From Bradyrhizobium sp. LTSP849 (GTDB taxonomy: Bacteria > Pseudomonadota > Alphaproteobacteria > Rhizobiales > Xanthobacteraceae), in contig NZ_JYMR01000054.1 of the NCBI RefSeq assembly GCF_000938255.1, forward strand, positions 78,780 to 142,779: 64,000 bases of DNA. Direction: 5' to 3'. Below, one piece after another: positions 15,849-23,720 of this stretch (positions are counted from its first letter, which is position 1; every line of letters starts with the position of its first letter). The notes beneath the pieces are model-generated. The model saw only the letters and a program-made list of their open reading frames with translations, was not told where the DNA came from and ran no database searches. The position numbers and the translations under genes are program-made.

Positions 15849-16283
15849 GTGGCTTCCGTCGTGCAGCCCACCCATCCCCAGCTTGCTGTCTCAGCCGCGA
15901 TTTTTCGCGACGGCAAAGTGCTGCTGGTCCGCCGCGCCCGCTCGCCGGCCAAGGGGTTCTATTCGCTGCCCGGCGGCCGGGTCGAGTTCGGCGAATCGCT
16001 GCATCAGGCGCTGGCGCGCGAGGTCGACGAGGAGACCGGGCTCGAAATCGAGATCGTCGGGCTCGCCGGCTGGCGCGAGGTGCTGCCGGCCACGCCCGGC
16101 GCCGGCCACTATTTGATCATGTCCTTTGCCGCCCGCTGGACGGCCAGGGAGCCGGCTCTCAACGACGAGCTCGACGATTTCCGCTGGGTCGCACCGGATG
16201 CGCTGGCGACCCTGGGCGACCTCAAGCTGACCGGGGGGCTGGAAGAGGTCATCCAGTCCGCGCACCGCCTGATCGCACCCTGA
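15849..16283 (+). CDS. Nudix hydrolase, ADP-ribose pyrophosphatase-like
   Basis: 144 residues from GTG 15849. A canonical Nudix box is present: GGRVEFGESLHQALAREVDE continuing EETGLEIE, with the G-x5-E-x7-RE-x2-EE-x-G spacing. The preceding strand VLLVRRARSPAKGFYSLPGG is typical of ADP-ribose or NADH pyrophosphatases and of MutT-like enzymes. It hydrolyses a nucleoside diphosphate linked to another moiety; the substrate is open. Confidence 0.9.
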   Translation: MASVVQPTHPQLAVSAAIFRDGKVLLVRRARSPAKGFYSLPGGRVEFGESLHQALAREVDEETGLEIEIVGLAGWREVLPATPGAGHYLIMSFAARWTAREPALNDELDDFRWVAPDALATLGDLKLTGGLEEVIQSAHRLIAP

Positions 16284-16336
16284 CGGCCGCTCCGCCCGCC
16301 TTGCGTCCACCGTCCCGAGGAGGCATACACCGGCCG

Positions 16337-16714
16337 ATGTCCACGCGATTTCTGGCCATTTTTGTCCTGTTTCTCGCCTGCGCCTCCGCGCCCGCCCGGG
16401 CCCAGGACGTGGCGGCGCCGTTTGACGCCGATTTGCAGCGCTTGGCTGAGATCCTCGGCGGGCTGCATTATTTGCGCGGCATCTGCGGGTCCAACGAGGG
16501 CAACAAATGGCGCAGTGAGATGCAGGCGCTGATCGATGCCGAAACCCCGGCCGGCGAGCGCCGCACCCGCATGATCGCCGGCTTCAACCGCGGCTATAAC
16601 GGTTTCCAGCAGACCTACCGGAGCTGCACGCCAGCCGCGACCGTCGCAATCCGCCGCTATATCGAAGAAGGCTCGAAGATCTCGCGCGACCTTACCGCGC
16701 GCTACGCGAACTGA
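16337..16714 (+). CDS. TIGR02301 family secreted protein
   Basis: 125 residues from ATG 16337. A clear signal peptide (FLAIFVLFLACASAPARAQ) predicts export. The mature part matches the TIGR02301 pattern of Rhizobiales: LAEILGGLHYLRGICG, W-x-x-EMQALIDAE, a FNRGYNGFQQTYRSCTPAA block and a closing helix. Cysteines in LRGICG and RSCTPAA may form a disulphide. Function unknown. Confidence 0.88.
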   Translation: MSTRFLAIFVLFLACASAPARAQDVAAPFDADLQRLAEILGGLHYLRGICGSNEGNKWRSEMQALIDAETPAGERRTRMIAGFNRGYNGFQQTYRSCTPAATVAIRRYIEEGSKISRDLTARYAN

Positions 16715-16854
16715 GCTCACGGGAACAACGACATCGTCTTTGTTCACAGCCGTTAACCGTTCTTAAAGATGTGGCCTAGCGGTCGTTAACGCGCGTGCTA
16801 CACCTCTTCGTGCAGCGCATCGCCGTGGATCGCGCCCCAGCCCTGTCGAGTTTC

Positions 16855-17121
16855 ATGAGCCATCCAGTGTCCTACGCCCCCGCCCGCGCGCCGCTGCCCG
16901 ATCACGAGCAGAAACAGGCCGCGCTGAGCTATCTCAATGAAGCCTGGGCCGAGGCGCGCCATGACGGTGTCGACGGCGATTGCCTGGCGCAGGCGAGCCT
17001 GTTCGCGGCGCTCGCCGAACTCGTCGGCACCTATGGCGAAGACGCGGTGGCGAAGTTCGTCGAGGGTTTTCCCGCCCGCATCCGCAACGGCGAATTCTCC
17101 GTCGACATCTCCCGGCAGTAA
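16855..17121 (+). CDS. Conserved hypothetical protein, 88 residues
   Basis: ATG 16855 (MSHPVSYAPARAPLP) is preferred to the upstream in-frame start at 16795, whose extra 20 residues look unlike the rest. The protein is acidic and helical (SYLNEAWAEARHDGVDGDCL, LAELVGTYGEDAVAKFVEGF) and ends in FSVDISRQ. No signal or membrane segment. No function is recognised. Confidence 0.7.
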   Translation: MSHPVSYAPARAPLPDHEQKQAALSYLNEAWAEARHDGVDGDCLAQASLFAALAELVGTYGEDAVAKFVEGFPARIRNGEFSVDISRQ

Positions 17122-17138
17122 GAGCCTCCCGAAAATGA

Positions 17139-17157
17139 CCCCGCCACGCAGGCGGGG
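17139..17157 (+). terminator. GC-rich hairpin after the 88-residue gene
   Basis: CCCCGCC (17139-17145) pairs with GGCGGGG (17151-17157) around ACGCA, 18 bases after the stop codon. No U-tract follows, so it is at best a factor-dependent or mRNA-stabilising structure. Confidence 0.4.
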
Positions 17158-17301
17158 CCAGTCTACGGATGAATGACTTTGCGAAGGATCGCGAAGTCTG
17201 CGGCGTTTATCGCACGGAAGCTGTTGGCCGCAGACAAGCATTAGTCTTGCGATGACCGGGAGATGTTCCCGCCACCATCGGGAATATGCGCCTCATTTTT
17301 T

Positions 17302-17373
17302 GAGCATGATCTTTTCGGAAAACCGCTTCGCACTTTGCGCTAACGCGGCCCTTCGGGTCCGGATCATGCTCTA
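17302..17373. repeat. Intergenic palindromic repeat, family D copy 1
   Basis: GAGCATGATC at 17302 is complementary to GATCATGCTC ending at 17371. Between them lie CTTTTCGGAAAACCGCTTCG and GCGCTAACGCGGCCCTTCGG tracts shared with copies at 23590 and 26441. The terminal CTA (17371-17373) read on the minus strand is the TAG stop codon of sseA. Confidence 0.92.
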
Positions 17374-18237
17374 ATCCGTTTCGATCGGCAGCGCCGGATC
17401 CCTCGCCCACTCACCCATCGACGCATCGTAAAGCGTGAGCTTGTCGAAGCCGAGCTGTGTCAGCAGCAGCAGGTCGATCGTCGCCGAGATGCCGCCGCCA
17501 CAATAGCAGATCACGTTCTTGTCGCGCGTGACGCCTTGGGCTGCGAATTTCGCCTCGGCGTCCGCAAGCGTCCTCAGCGTCTTGTCGGCGTTCACGAGTG
17601 TTGCGGCGGAAACGTTGACGCTGCCGGGAATGCGGCCGGGACGGCCGTAGCGACTCGGCTCGAGACCACGATGGAATTGTGGGCCGAGCGCGTTGACGAT
17701 TGCCATCGAGGGATCGCCGATCCGTGACACGACAGTGGTCTTGTCGACGAACAAGCCCGCGCGCGGCGCAGCCTTGAAGGTCGTGGCCGGATATCCCTTC
17801 GGCGCGCCGGTCTCGATCGGCCGCCGCTCTTCTTTCCATTTGTCGAACCCACCGTCGAGCACCTGCGCATCGACACCAAGCGAGCGCAGCATCCACCAGA
17901 ACCGCGTCGCCCACATCATCGTGCCGATGCTGTAGAGCACAATGGTTTTGGTCGCATCGAGGCCATGGCGGCCAAAGGCAGCCTCCAACTGGGCGACGTC
18001 AGGCATCATGAAGAACTGTTGTGCGGCGGCGTCGGAGAACTCGCCTTGCAGATCGAGAAAATCGGCGCCGGGGATATGGCCGGCCGCGAATGTCTTGTCG
18101 CCGGGGACCGCACGATAGGGCACGTCGCTGCCGGGCGGTACTGGTTCGTTGTAGGTGGTGCAGTCGTAGAGGCGGAGGTTGGGGTCACCGAGGATCGTGG
18201 CGAGTTGCTCGGTGGTGATGAGGGCATTCTGACTCAT
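17371..18237 (-). CDS. sseA: 3-mercaptopyruvate/thiosulfate sulfurtransferase (rhodanese)
   Basis: 288 residues with two rhodanese domains. The N-terminal inactive domain includes GHIPGADFLDL. The C-terminal domain contains GRIPGSVNVS and the active-site loop CGGGIS with catalytic Cys246; Cys244 lies two residues before. A Gly-rich loop of this kind is closer to mercaptopyruvate sulfurtransferases (CGxGxT) than to classical thiosulfate enzymes with charged loops. It transfers sulfane sulphur to thiol acceptors or cyanide. The stop codon is contributed by the adjoining repeat. Confidence 0.88.
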   Translation of the reverse strand: MSQNALITTEQLATILGDPNLRLYDCTTYNEPVPPGSDVPYRAVPGDKTFAAGHIPGADFLDLQGEFSDAAAQQFFMMPDVAQLEAAFGRHGLDATKTIVLYSIGTMMWATRFWWMLRSLGVDAQVLDGGFDKWKEERRPIETGAPKGYPATTFKAAPRAGLFVDKTTVVSRIGDPSMAIVNALGPQFHRGLEPSRYGRPGRIPGSVNVSAATLVNADKTLRTLADAEAKFAAQGVTRDKNVICYCGGGISATIDLLLLTQLGFDKLTLYDASMGEWARDPALPIETD

Positions 18238-18270
18238 TGGAATAGTCTCCCGTCATATGCTCACAATGTC

Positions 18271-18395
18271 CGTCACCCTGAGGTGCCGGAGCGCAGCGAA
18301 GGCCTCGAAGGGCGACGGCCACCAGCGGGACCGCTCATCCTTCGAGGCTTGCCACGCGGTGCAAAGCACCGCATGGCGCGCACCTCAGGATGACG
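18271..18395. repeat. Intergenic palindromic repeat, family C copy 1
   Basis: Outer ends CGTCACCCTGAGGTGC and GCGCACCTCAGGATGACG are near-complementary. The inside contains CCTCGAAGG and CCTTCGAGG arms plus GCGGTGC/GCACCGC. A second copy of this family is at 52775-52920. It fills the gap between the rhodanese and dihydroorotase-like genes. Confidence 0.92.
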
Positions 18396-18416
18396 GATCA
18401 AACCGAACGCTACAAC

Positions 18417-19751
18417 CTACTGCTTCAACGTCTCCAGAAACCGCACTGGCTCGCCCTGCGACGCCGTCACCAGCTCGCCCTGCCACATCACGCGGCGGCC
18501 GCGGATGAAGGTGCCGACGGGCCAGCCCGTGACGCGCACGCCGTCATACGGCGTCCAGCCGGCTTTCGAGGCGACCCATTTGTTGGTGATGGTTTCGCTG
18601 CGCTTGAGGTCGACGACGGTGAAGTCGGCGTCATAGCCTGCCGCGATGCGGCCCTTGCAGGCCATGTTGTAGAGGCGCGCGGGGCCGGCGCTGGTGAGAT
18701 CGACGAACCGCGCCAACGAGAGCCGGCCCGCATTGACATGATCGAGCATGAGCGGCACCAGCGTCTGCACGCCAGTCATGCCGGAGGGCGAGGCCGGATA
18801 GGTCTTCTGCTTCTCCTCCAGCGTATGCGGCGCATGGTCGGAGCCGAGCACGTCGATGATGCCCTGCTCGATGCCGCGCCAGATGCCGGCGCGGTGATCG
18901 GTCCCGCGCACCGGCGGGTTCATTTGCGCCAGCGTGCCGAGCCGTTCATAGCATTCCGGTGCAGCCAGCGTCAGATGATGCGGCGTCGCCTCGCAGGAGG
19001 CGACGTCCTTGTGGTCGCGCAGGAACTCGATTTCTTCCTTGGTCGAGATGTGCAGCACGTGGATGCGCTTGCCCGTCTCGTGCGCGAGCTTGACCAGTCG
19101 CTGCGTCGCCATCAACGCCGCCGTCTCGTCGCGCCACACCGGATGCGAGCGCGGATCACCCTCGATGCGCAACGATTTGCGGTCGTTGAGGCGGTATTCG
19201 TCCTCGGCATGGAACGCCGCGCGGCGGCGGATCACCTGGAAAATGCGGCGCAGGCTCTCGTCGTCCTCCACCAGCAGCGCACCGGTCGAGGAGCCGATGA
19301 AAACCTTGACGCCGGCGCAGCCGGGCGCGCGCTCCAGCACGGGCAGGTCCTGCACGTTCTCGCGGGTGCCACCGATGAAGAAGGCGAAGTCACAATGCAT
19401 GCGGTGATGGGCGCGCTTCACCTTGTCGGTGAAGGTGGCTTCGGTCACCGTCAGCGGCGAGGTATTCGGCATTTCGAACACGGCAGTGACGCCACCCATC
19501 ACGGCGCTACGCGAACCGGTCTCGAGGTCTTCCTTCTGCTCCAGCCCGGGCTCGCGGAAATGCACCTGCGTGTCCATGACGCCGGGCAGGATGTGCAGGC
19601 CCTTGCAGTCGATCACCTCCGCGGCGGAGGCTTGCGACAGCGGGCCCAGCTCGGCGATGCGGCCGTTGGCGATACCGATGTCGCGGACACCCTCACCGTC
19701 CTGGTTGACCACGGTGCCGCCCTTGAGGATGACGTCGAAACGCTGGGTCAT
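18417..19751 (-). CDS. Dihydroorotase-like amidohydrolase with altered metal motif
   Basis: 444 residues, a cyclic amidohydrolase (TIM-barrel metal-dependent hydrolase). Seen are the N-terminal beta-sandwich strand, LPGVMDTQVHFREPG, GGVTAVFEMPNT, AGVKVFIGSSTG with the likely carboxylated Lys, HVLHIST, a CEATPHHL His and GSDHAPH with the catalytic Asp. In the first metal motif, usually His-x-His, Gln62 replaces the first His and His64 remains. This DTQVHFREPG variant recurs in annotated rhizobial dihydroorotases. It probably hydrolyses a cyclic amide such as dihydroorotate; how one metal site is completed is open. Confidence 0.82.
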   Translation of the reverse strand: MTQRFDVILKGGTVVNQDGEGVRDIGIANGRIAELGPLSQASAAEVIDCKGLHILPGVMDTQVHFREPGLEQKEDLETGSRSAVMGGVTAVFEMPNTSPLTVTEATFTDKVKRAHHRMHCDFAFFIGGTRENVQDLPVLERAPGCAGVKVFIGSSTGALLVEDDESLRRIFQVIRRRAAFHAEDEYRLNDRKSLRIEGDPRSHPVWRDETAALMATQRLVKLAHETGKRIHVLHISTKEEIEFLRDHKDVASCEATPHHLTLAAPECYERLGTLAQMNPPVRGTDHRAGIWRGIEQGIIDVLGSDHAPHTLEEKQKTYPASPSGMTGVQTLVPLMLDHVNAGRLSLARFVDLTSAGPARLYNMACKGRIAAGYDADFTVVDLKRSETITNKWVASKAGWTPYDGVRVTGWPVGTFIRGRRVMWQGELVTASQGEPVRFLETLKQ

Positions 19752-19852
19752 GGCTAAAGGCCTCTCTCATCCCCAAGCGCAGGGCTCGAGGTCTTGTCGT
19801 TTATGCCTCGCGGGCTTACGTTCCGGAGCAACATGTCGCAAGAGATTTTCGC

Positions 19853-20734
19853 ATGAAATCAGCGTTTCTTCCCGACCGGGGCGTGGTCAAGGTCGCGGGC
19901 GAGGATGCGCGCAACTTCCTCAACGGCCTCATCACCACCGATCTCGACAAGCTCAAGCCGGGCCTGGGCCGATTCGGTGCGCTGCTGACGCCGCAGGGCA
20001 AGATCACCGTGGATTTCCTGATCACGGAAGTGCCTGCCGGGCATGGCGGCGGGTTCCTGATCGACTGCCCGAAGGCGCTGGCCGACGGCCTTGCCACCAA
20101 GCTGAAATTCTACAAGCTGCGCGCCAAGGTGACGGTGGAAAACCTCTCCGACAATCTCGGCGTGCTCGCGGCCTGGGACGGCAAGCTTACCGCGCAGCCG
20201 GACCTCGCCTTCGCCGATCCGCGCAATGAAGGGCTCGGCTACCGCATCCTGATTCCCGAAGATCTCAAGCAGAAGCTCTCCGACCTGATCGGCGCCGAGC
20301 TTGTCGATGCCGCCGAATACGAGGCGCATCGCATCGCGCTCGGCGTGCCGCGCGGCGGGCTCGATTTCATGTACAGTGATGCGTTCCCGCACGAAACCAA
20401 CATGGACCGTCTGGCCGGCGTCGATTTCGACAAGGGCTGCTATGTCGGCCAGGAGGTCGTCTCGCGCATGCAGCATCGCGGCACTGCGCGCACCCGCAGC
20501 GTCAAGGTGCTGCTTGAGGACCTCTCACCGGAGGCCGGCGTCAGCATTCTGGCCGGCGACAAGCCGGTCGGCACAATGGGCTCGTCGGCACAGGGCAAGG
20601 GCATCGCACTGGTGCGCATCGATCGCGTCGCCGACGCGCTCGACGCCGGCCAGCCGCTCACCGCCGGCGGCCTTGAGTTGAAGCTCGCCGAACCCGAAGT
20701 CGTCCGTATCCCAACGAAGCAGCCGATCGCATGA
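19853..20734 (+). CDS. ygfZ: Folate-binding protein YgfZ (GcvT-like)
   Basis: 293 residues. The family signature KGCYVGQEV is present in DFDKGCYVGQEVVSRMQHRG, with the catalytic-type Cys. The N-terminal GcvT-like fold includes GEDARNFLNGLITTDL. YgfZ proteins bind folate and assist assembly or repair of iron-sulphur proteins, including MiaB. The gene is read divergently from the dihydroorotase-like gene and overlaps tag by 4 bases, giving a three-gene operon ygfZ-tag-HD hydrolase. Confidence 0.92.
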   Translation: MKSAFLPDRGVVKVAGEDARNFLNGLITTDLDKLKPGLGRFGALLTPQGKITVDFLITEVPAGHGGGFLIDCPKALADGLATKLKFYKLRAKVTVENLSDNLGVLAAWDGKLTAQPDLAFADPRNEGLGYRILIPEDLKQKLSDLIGAELVDAAEYEAHRIALGVPRGGLDFMYSDAFPHETNMDRLAGVDFDKGCYVGQEVVSRMQHRGTARTRSVKVLLEDLSPEAGVSILAGDKPVGTMGSSAQGKGIALVRIDRVADALDAGQPLTAGGLELKLAEPEVVRIPTKQPIA

Positions 20735-21357
20735 GCCGCGCGCCCCGCCTGCATCCCGACGGAAAGACGCGCTGCCCCTGGCCGGGTGAAGATCCGGTTT
20801 ATGTCGCCTATCACGACACCGAATGGGGCGTGCCGGAATATGACGACCGCGCGCTCTATGAAAAGCTGATCCTCGACGGCTTCCAGGCCGGCCTGTCCTG
20901 GATCACGATTTTGCGCAAGCGCGACAATTTCCGCAAAGCCTTCGACGATTTTCAGCCGGAGAGGATCGCGCGCTACAACGCGAAGAAGGTTCATGCGCTG
21001 ATGAACGACGCCGGCATCGTGCGCAACCGAGCAAAGATCGACGGCACCATTCTCAGCGCAAAATCCTATCTGGAGATCATGGAGAAGGGGCCGGGCTTCT
21101 CAAAACTGCTGTGGGACTTCATGGGCGGAAAGCCCCTGGTCAACCATTTTAAGACCACGGCGAGCGTGCCGGCCTCAACACCTTTGTCGGTGCAGGTCTC
21201 CAAGGAGCTGTCCTCGCGCGGCTTCAAATTCGTCGGCCCGACCATCGTCTATGCCTTCATGCAAGCAACCGGCATGGTCAACGACCATCTCGTCGATTGC
21301 CACTGCCACGCGAGCGTCAGCAAGACGCAGCGCAAGCCGCGCCTCAAAGTCAAATGA
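20731..21357 (+). CDS. tag: DNA-3-methyladenine glycosylase I
   Basis: 208 residues; ATG overlaps the ygfZ stop (ATGA). Tag features: zinc ligands in TRCPWPG (Cys), YHDTEWG (His) and the C-terminal NDHLVDCHCH (His and Cys), and LILDGFQAGLSWITIL forming the base pocket region. It removes 3-methyladenine and 3-methylguanine from alkylated DNA. The TGA overlaps the start of the HD gene. Confidence 0.95.
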   Translation: MSRAPRLHPDGKTRCPWPGEDPVYVAYHDTEWGVPEYDDRALYEKLILDGFQAGLSWITILRKRDNFRKAFDDFQPERIARYNAKKVHALMNDAGIVRNRAKIDGTILSAKSYLEIMEKGPGFSKLLWDFMGGKPLVNHFKTTASVPASTPLSVQVSKELSSRGFKFVGPTIVYAFMQATGMVNDHLVDCHCHASVSKTQRKPRLKVK

Positions 21358-21980
21358 CGGCGAAGAAGACGGCCGCGCGCGACGTCCAGTCCCGCGCCTG
21401 GCAGCGTATGCTGTCGGGCCGGCGGCTCGATCTGCTTGATCCCTCCCCGCTCGACATCGAGATCGCCGACATTGCGCATGGGCTGGCGCGCGTCGCGCGC
21501 TGGAACGGCCAGACCGTCGGCGCGCACATCTTCTCGGTCGCACAGCATACGCTGCTGGTGGAGACCGTGATGCGGCACGAGACGCGCCGGGTCGATCTGC
21601 GCGTGCGGCTCGCAGCGCTGCTGCATGATGCGCCCGAATATGTGATCGGCGACATGATCTCGCCGTTCAAGGCCGTGCTCGACGGCCACTACAAGGCGGT
21701 CGAGAAGCGCCTGCTCGGCGCCATCCACATTCGCTTCGGCCTGCCGCCGGTGCTGGCCGACGAGATCACGCAACAGATCAAGGCCGCCGACCGCGGCGCG
21801 GCTTATCTGGAGGCGACCGAGCTTGCCGGCTTCAGCGATGCCGAGGCCAAACGCCTGTTCGGCCGCGATCCCGGCCTCTCCGACAGCGTCCGGCGCGACT
21901 ATCTCACGCCCTGGACGGCGGCGCGGGCTGAGAAGCAGTTTCTGGAGCGGTTCAACGCGGTGTTTGCGTCGGTCTCGTAG
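21354..21980 (+). CDS. HD-domain phosphohydrolase, YfbR-like
   Basis: 208 residues from ATG 21354, which overlaps the tag stop; the in-frame ATG at 21297 would lie deep inside tag and is rejected. Metal-binding His/Asp motifs: VGAHIFSVAQHT, ALLHDAPEYVIGDM and a later ADRGAAYLEA. The fold resembles YfbR-type 5'-deoxynucleotidases acting on nucleoside monophosphates, but the substrate is not proven. Its stop codon TAG (21978-21980) is part of repeat A copy 2. Confidence 0.85.
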   Translation: MTAKKTAARDVQSRAWQRMLSGRRLDLLDPSPLDIEIADIAHGLARVARWNGQTVGAHIFSVAQHTLLVETVMRHETRRVDLRVRLAALLHDAPEYVIGDMISPFKAVLDGHYKAVEKRLLGAIHIRFGLPPVLADEITQQIKAADRGAAYLEATELAGFSDAEAKRLFGRDPGLSDSVRRDYLTPWTAARAEKQFLERFNAVFASVS

Positions 21981-22068
21981 GGTGGGCAAAGGCGCCATTG
22001 CGCCGTGCCCACCAACTTTTTGCGACCGCGACAAAAATGGTGGGCACGCTTCGCTTTGCCCACCCTAC
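21977..22068. repeat. Intergenic palindromic repeat, family A copy 2
   Basis: Same GTAGGGTGGGCAAAG and CTTTGCCCACCCTAC arms as at 14414, with inner GTGCCCACCA and TGGTGGGCAC. The TAG of the first arm ends the HD-hydrolase gene. Both arms are complete. Confidence 0.95.
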
Positions 22069-22100
22069 GGCGGCGGCTATAGTCACCAAAAAGGTCCCCC

Positions 22101-22607
22101 ATGATCCACGTCTGTTCCCTTGCCGCCCTGCCCGAAACCGTCCGCCTCACCGGGGCCAGCCATGTGCTGACCGTGATGGCCAATGTCGAGCAAGTGGTGC
22201 GGCCGGTGTCGGTGCTCCCGGCCAATCATCTCAAGGTGTCGATGGACGACATCACCGAGGAGATGGACGGTTTTGTCGCGCCCTCGGAAGCGCATATCGA
22301 CCAGGTGCTGAATTTCGTGCGCGGCTGGGACCGCAACGCACCGCTGGTGGTGCATTGCTATGCCGGCATCAGCCGCTCCACTGCGAGTGCGTTCGCGACC
22401 GTCTGCGCGCTCAATCCGAATCGCGACGAGATCGAGATCGCCAAGAAAATCCGCGCGGCCTCTCCGATCGCCTCGCCGAACCGGCGCATCGTCAGCCTCG
22501 CCGACCGCGCGCTGGGGCGCAACGGCCGCATGCTGCGCGCGCTCGACGAGATGGGCCCGGGCGCCATGATGGTCGAGGGCCGCCCCTTCGTGATCGAGCT
22601 CGAATGA
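22101..22607 (+). CDS. Tyrosine/dual-specificity protein phosphatase-like protein
   Basis: 168 residues. The phosphatase loop C-x5-R is Cys86 to Arg92 in VVHCYAGISRSTA, and an upstream SMDDITEEMDGF may supply the general acid Asp. The protein is a compact single-domain enzyme without signal peptide. It lies 19 bases upstream of nadQ and in the same direction, so it may be part of the NAD-regulator transcript. Substrate unknown. Confidence 0.85.
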   Translation: MIHVCSLAALPETVRLTGASHVLTVMANVEQVVRPVSVLPANHLKVSMDDITEEMDGFVAPSEAHIDQVLNFVRGWDRNAPLVVHCYAGISRSTASAFATVCALNPNRDEIEIAKKIRAASPIASPNRRIVSLADRALGRNGRMLRALDEMGPGAMMVEGRPFVIELE

Positions 22608-22626
22608 CACCAACGCCCGCCACCGC

Positions 22627-23592
22627 ATGAGCGACAGACTGACGCCGATCGAGATCGGCCTGACCGCGGCGATCGTCGCGATCGAGGATCATGAGCCGCT
22701 GGTCCTCACCGCGCGCGGCAGCGACGGGCTTGCCGGCCTGCCGTTCGGTCCGTTCGATGCGCCGAGCCACCGCACCTTCGAGATCGGCCTGCGCGCCTGG
22801 GTCGAGGCGCAGGCGGGTTTGCGGCTCGGCTATGTCGAGCAGCTCTATACGTTTGGCGATCGTGGCCGGCATGCGGAGGCCGGCGATACCGGTGCGCATA
22901 TGGTGTCGATCGGATATCTCGCGTTGACGCGTGCGATCGACGGCGAGCTCACTGCTACGGGAGCGAGCTTCGAGCCCTGGTATCGCTTCCTTCCCTGGGA
23001 AGACTGGCGCGAGGAGCCGCCGGCCATCATTGCCCGCGACATCATCCCGGCGTTGACCAAATGGGCCGAGGAAGAAACGCCGGAGACGACGCGCGCACTG
23101 CCGCGCAGGGATCGCGTGCGGTTTTATTTCGGCCTCGAGGGTGCCGCCTGGGACGAGGAGCGCGTGCTCGACCGCTACGAGCTCTTGTACGAGGCAGGGC
23201 TGATCGAGGAGGCGCGGCGCGACGGCCGCCCCGCGGCATTAGCGCGCAAGGCGCTTCCCGCACTCGGCACCTCCATGCGCTTCGATCATCGCCGGATCCT
23301 CGCCACGGCCATCGCGCGGCTGCGTGCAAAACTGAAGTATCGCCCTGTGGTCTTTGAACTTTTGGCCGCCGAGTTCACACTTACTGAATTGCAGTACACG
23401 GTGGAGGCGATCTCCGGCCGGCACCTGCACAAGCAGAATTTCCGCCGCCTCGTCGAAATGGAAGCCCTGGTCGAACCGACCGGGGTGATGTCGACACAGA
23501 CGGGTGGACGGCCGGCGGCGCTCTACCGCTTCCGCCGCGACGTGCTCCAGGAACGCCCGGCACCCGGCTTGCGCGTACGTTCCCGGCGCTAG
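22627..23592 (+). CDS. nadQ: NAD biosynthesis transcriptional regulator NadQ (Nudix-like domain plus winged HTH)
   Basis: 321 residues. The N-terminal half is a Nudix-like domain without an intact Nudix box (LGYVEQLYTFGD, VSIGYLALT), expected to sense an NAD-related ligand. The C-terminal part is a winged helix: RPVVFELLAAEFTLTELQ, HLHKQNFRRLVEMEALVEPT and GRPAALYRF. This architecture is that of NadQ/NrtR-type regulators; in Alphaproteobacteria NadQ represses nadABC. The nadABC operon in this window carries two inverted repeats upstream. The stop codon is the TAG of repeat D copy 2. Confidence 0.82.
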   Translation: MSDRLTPIEIGLTAAIVAIEDHEPLVLTARGSDGLAGLPFGPFDAPSHRTFEIGLRAWVEAQAGLRLGYVEQLYTFGDRGRHAEAGDTGAHMVSIGYLALTRAIDGELTATGASFEPWYRFLPWEDWREEPPAIIARDIIPALTKWAEEETPETTRALPRRDRVRFYFGLEGAAWDEERVLDRYELLYEAGLIEEARRDGRPAALARKALPALGTSMRFDHRRILATAIARLRAKLKYRPVVFELLAAEFTLTELQYTVEAISGRHLHKQNFRRLVEMEALVEPTGVMSTQTGGRPAALYRFRRDVLQERPAPGLRVRSRR

Positions 23593-23661
23593 AGCATGAT
23601 CCGGACCCGGAGGGCCGCGTTAGCGCAAAGTGTGCAGCGGTTTTCCGAGAAGATCATGCTC
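23590..23661. repeat. Intergenic palindromic repeat, family D copy 2
   Basis: TAGAGCATGATC begins exactly with the nadQ stop codon, and the complementary AGATCATGCTC ends at 23661. Internal tracts GGGCCGCGTTAGCGCAAAGT and GCGGTTTTCCGA match copy 1 in inverse orientation. Confidence 0.92.
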
Positions 23662-23720
23662 AAGACCAAGACTTTAAGATCGCGCGGTCGGCCCATGCGC
23701 GCCGATCGCCAGGAGGCCCC

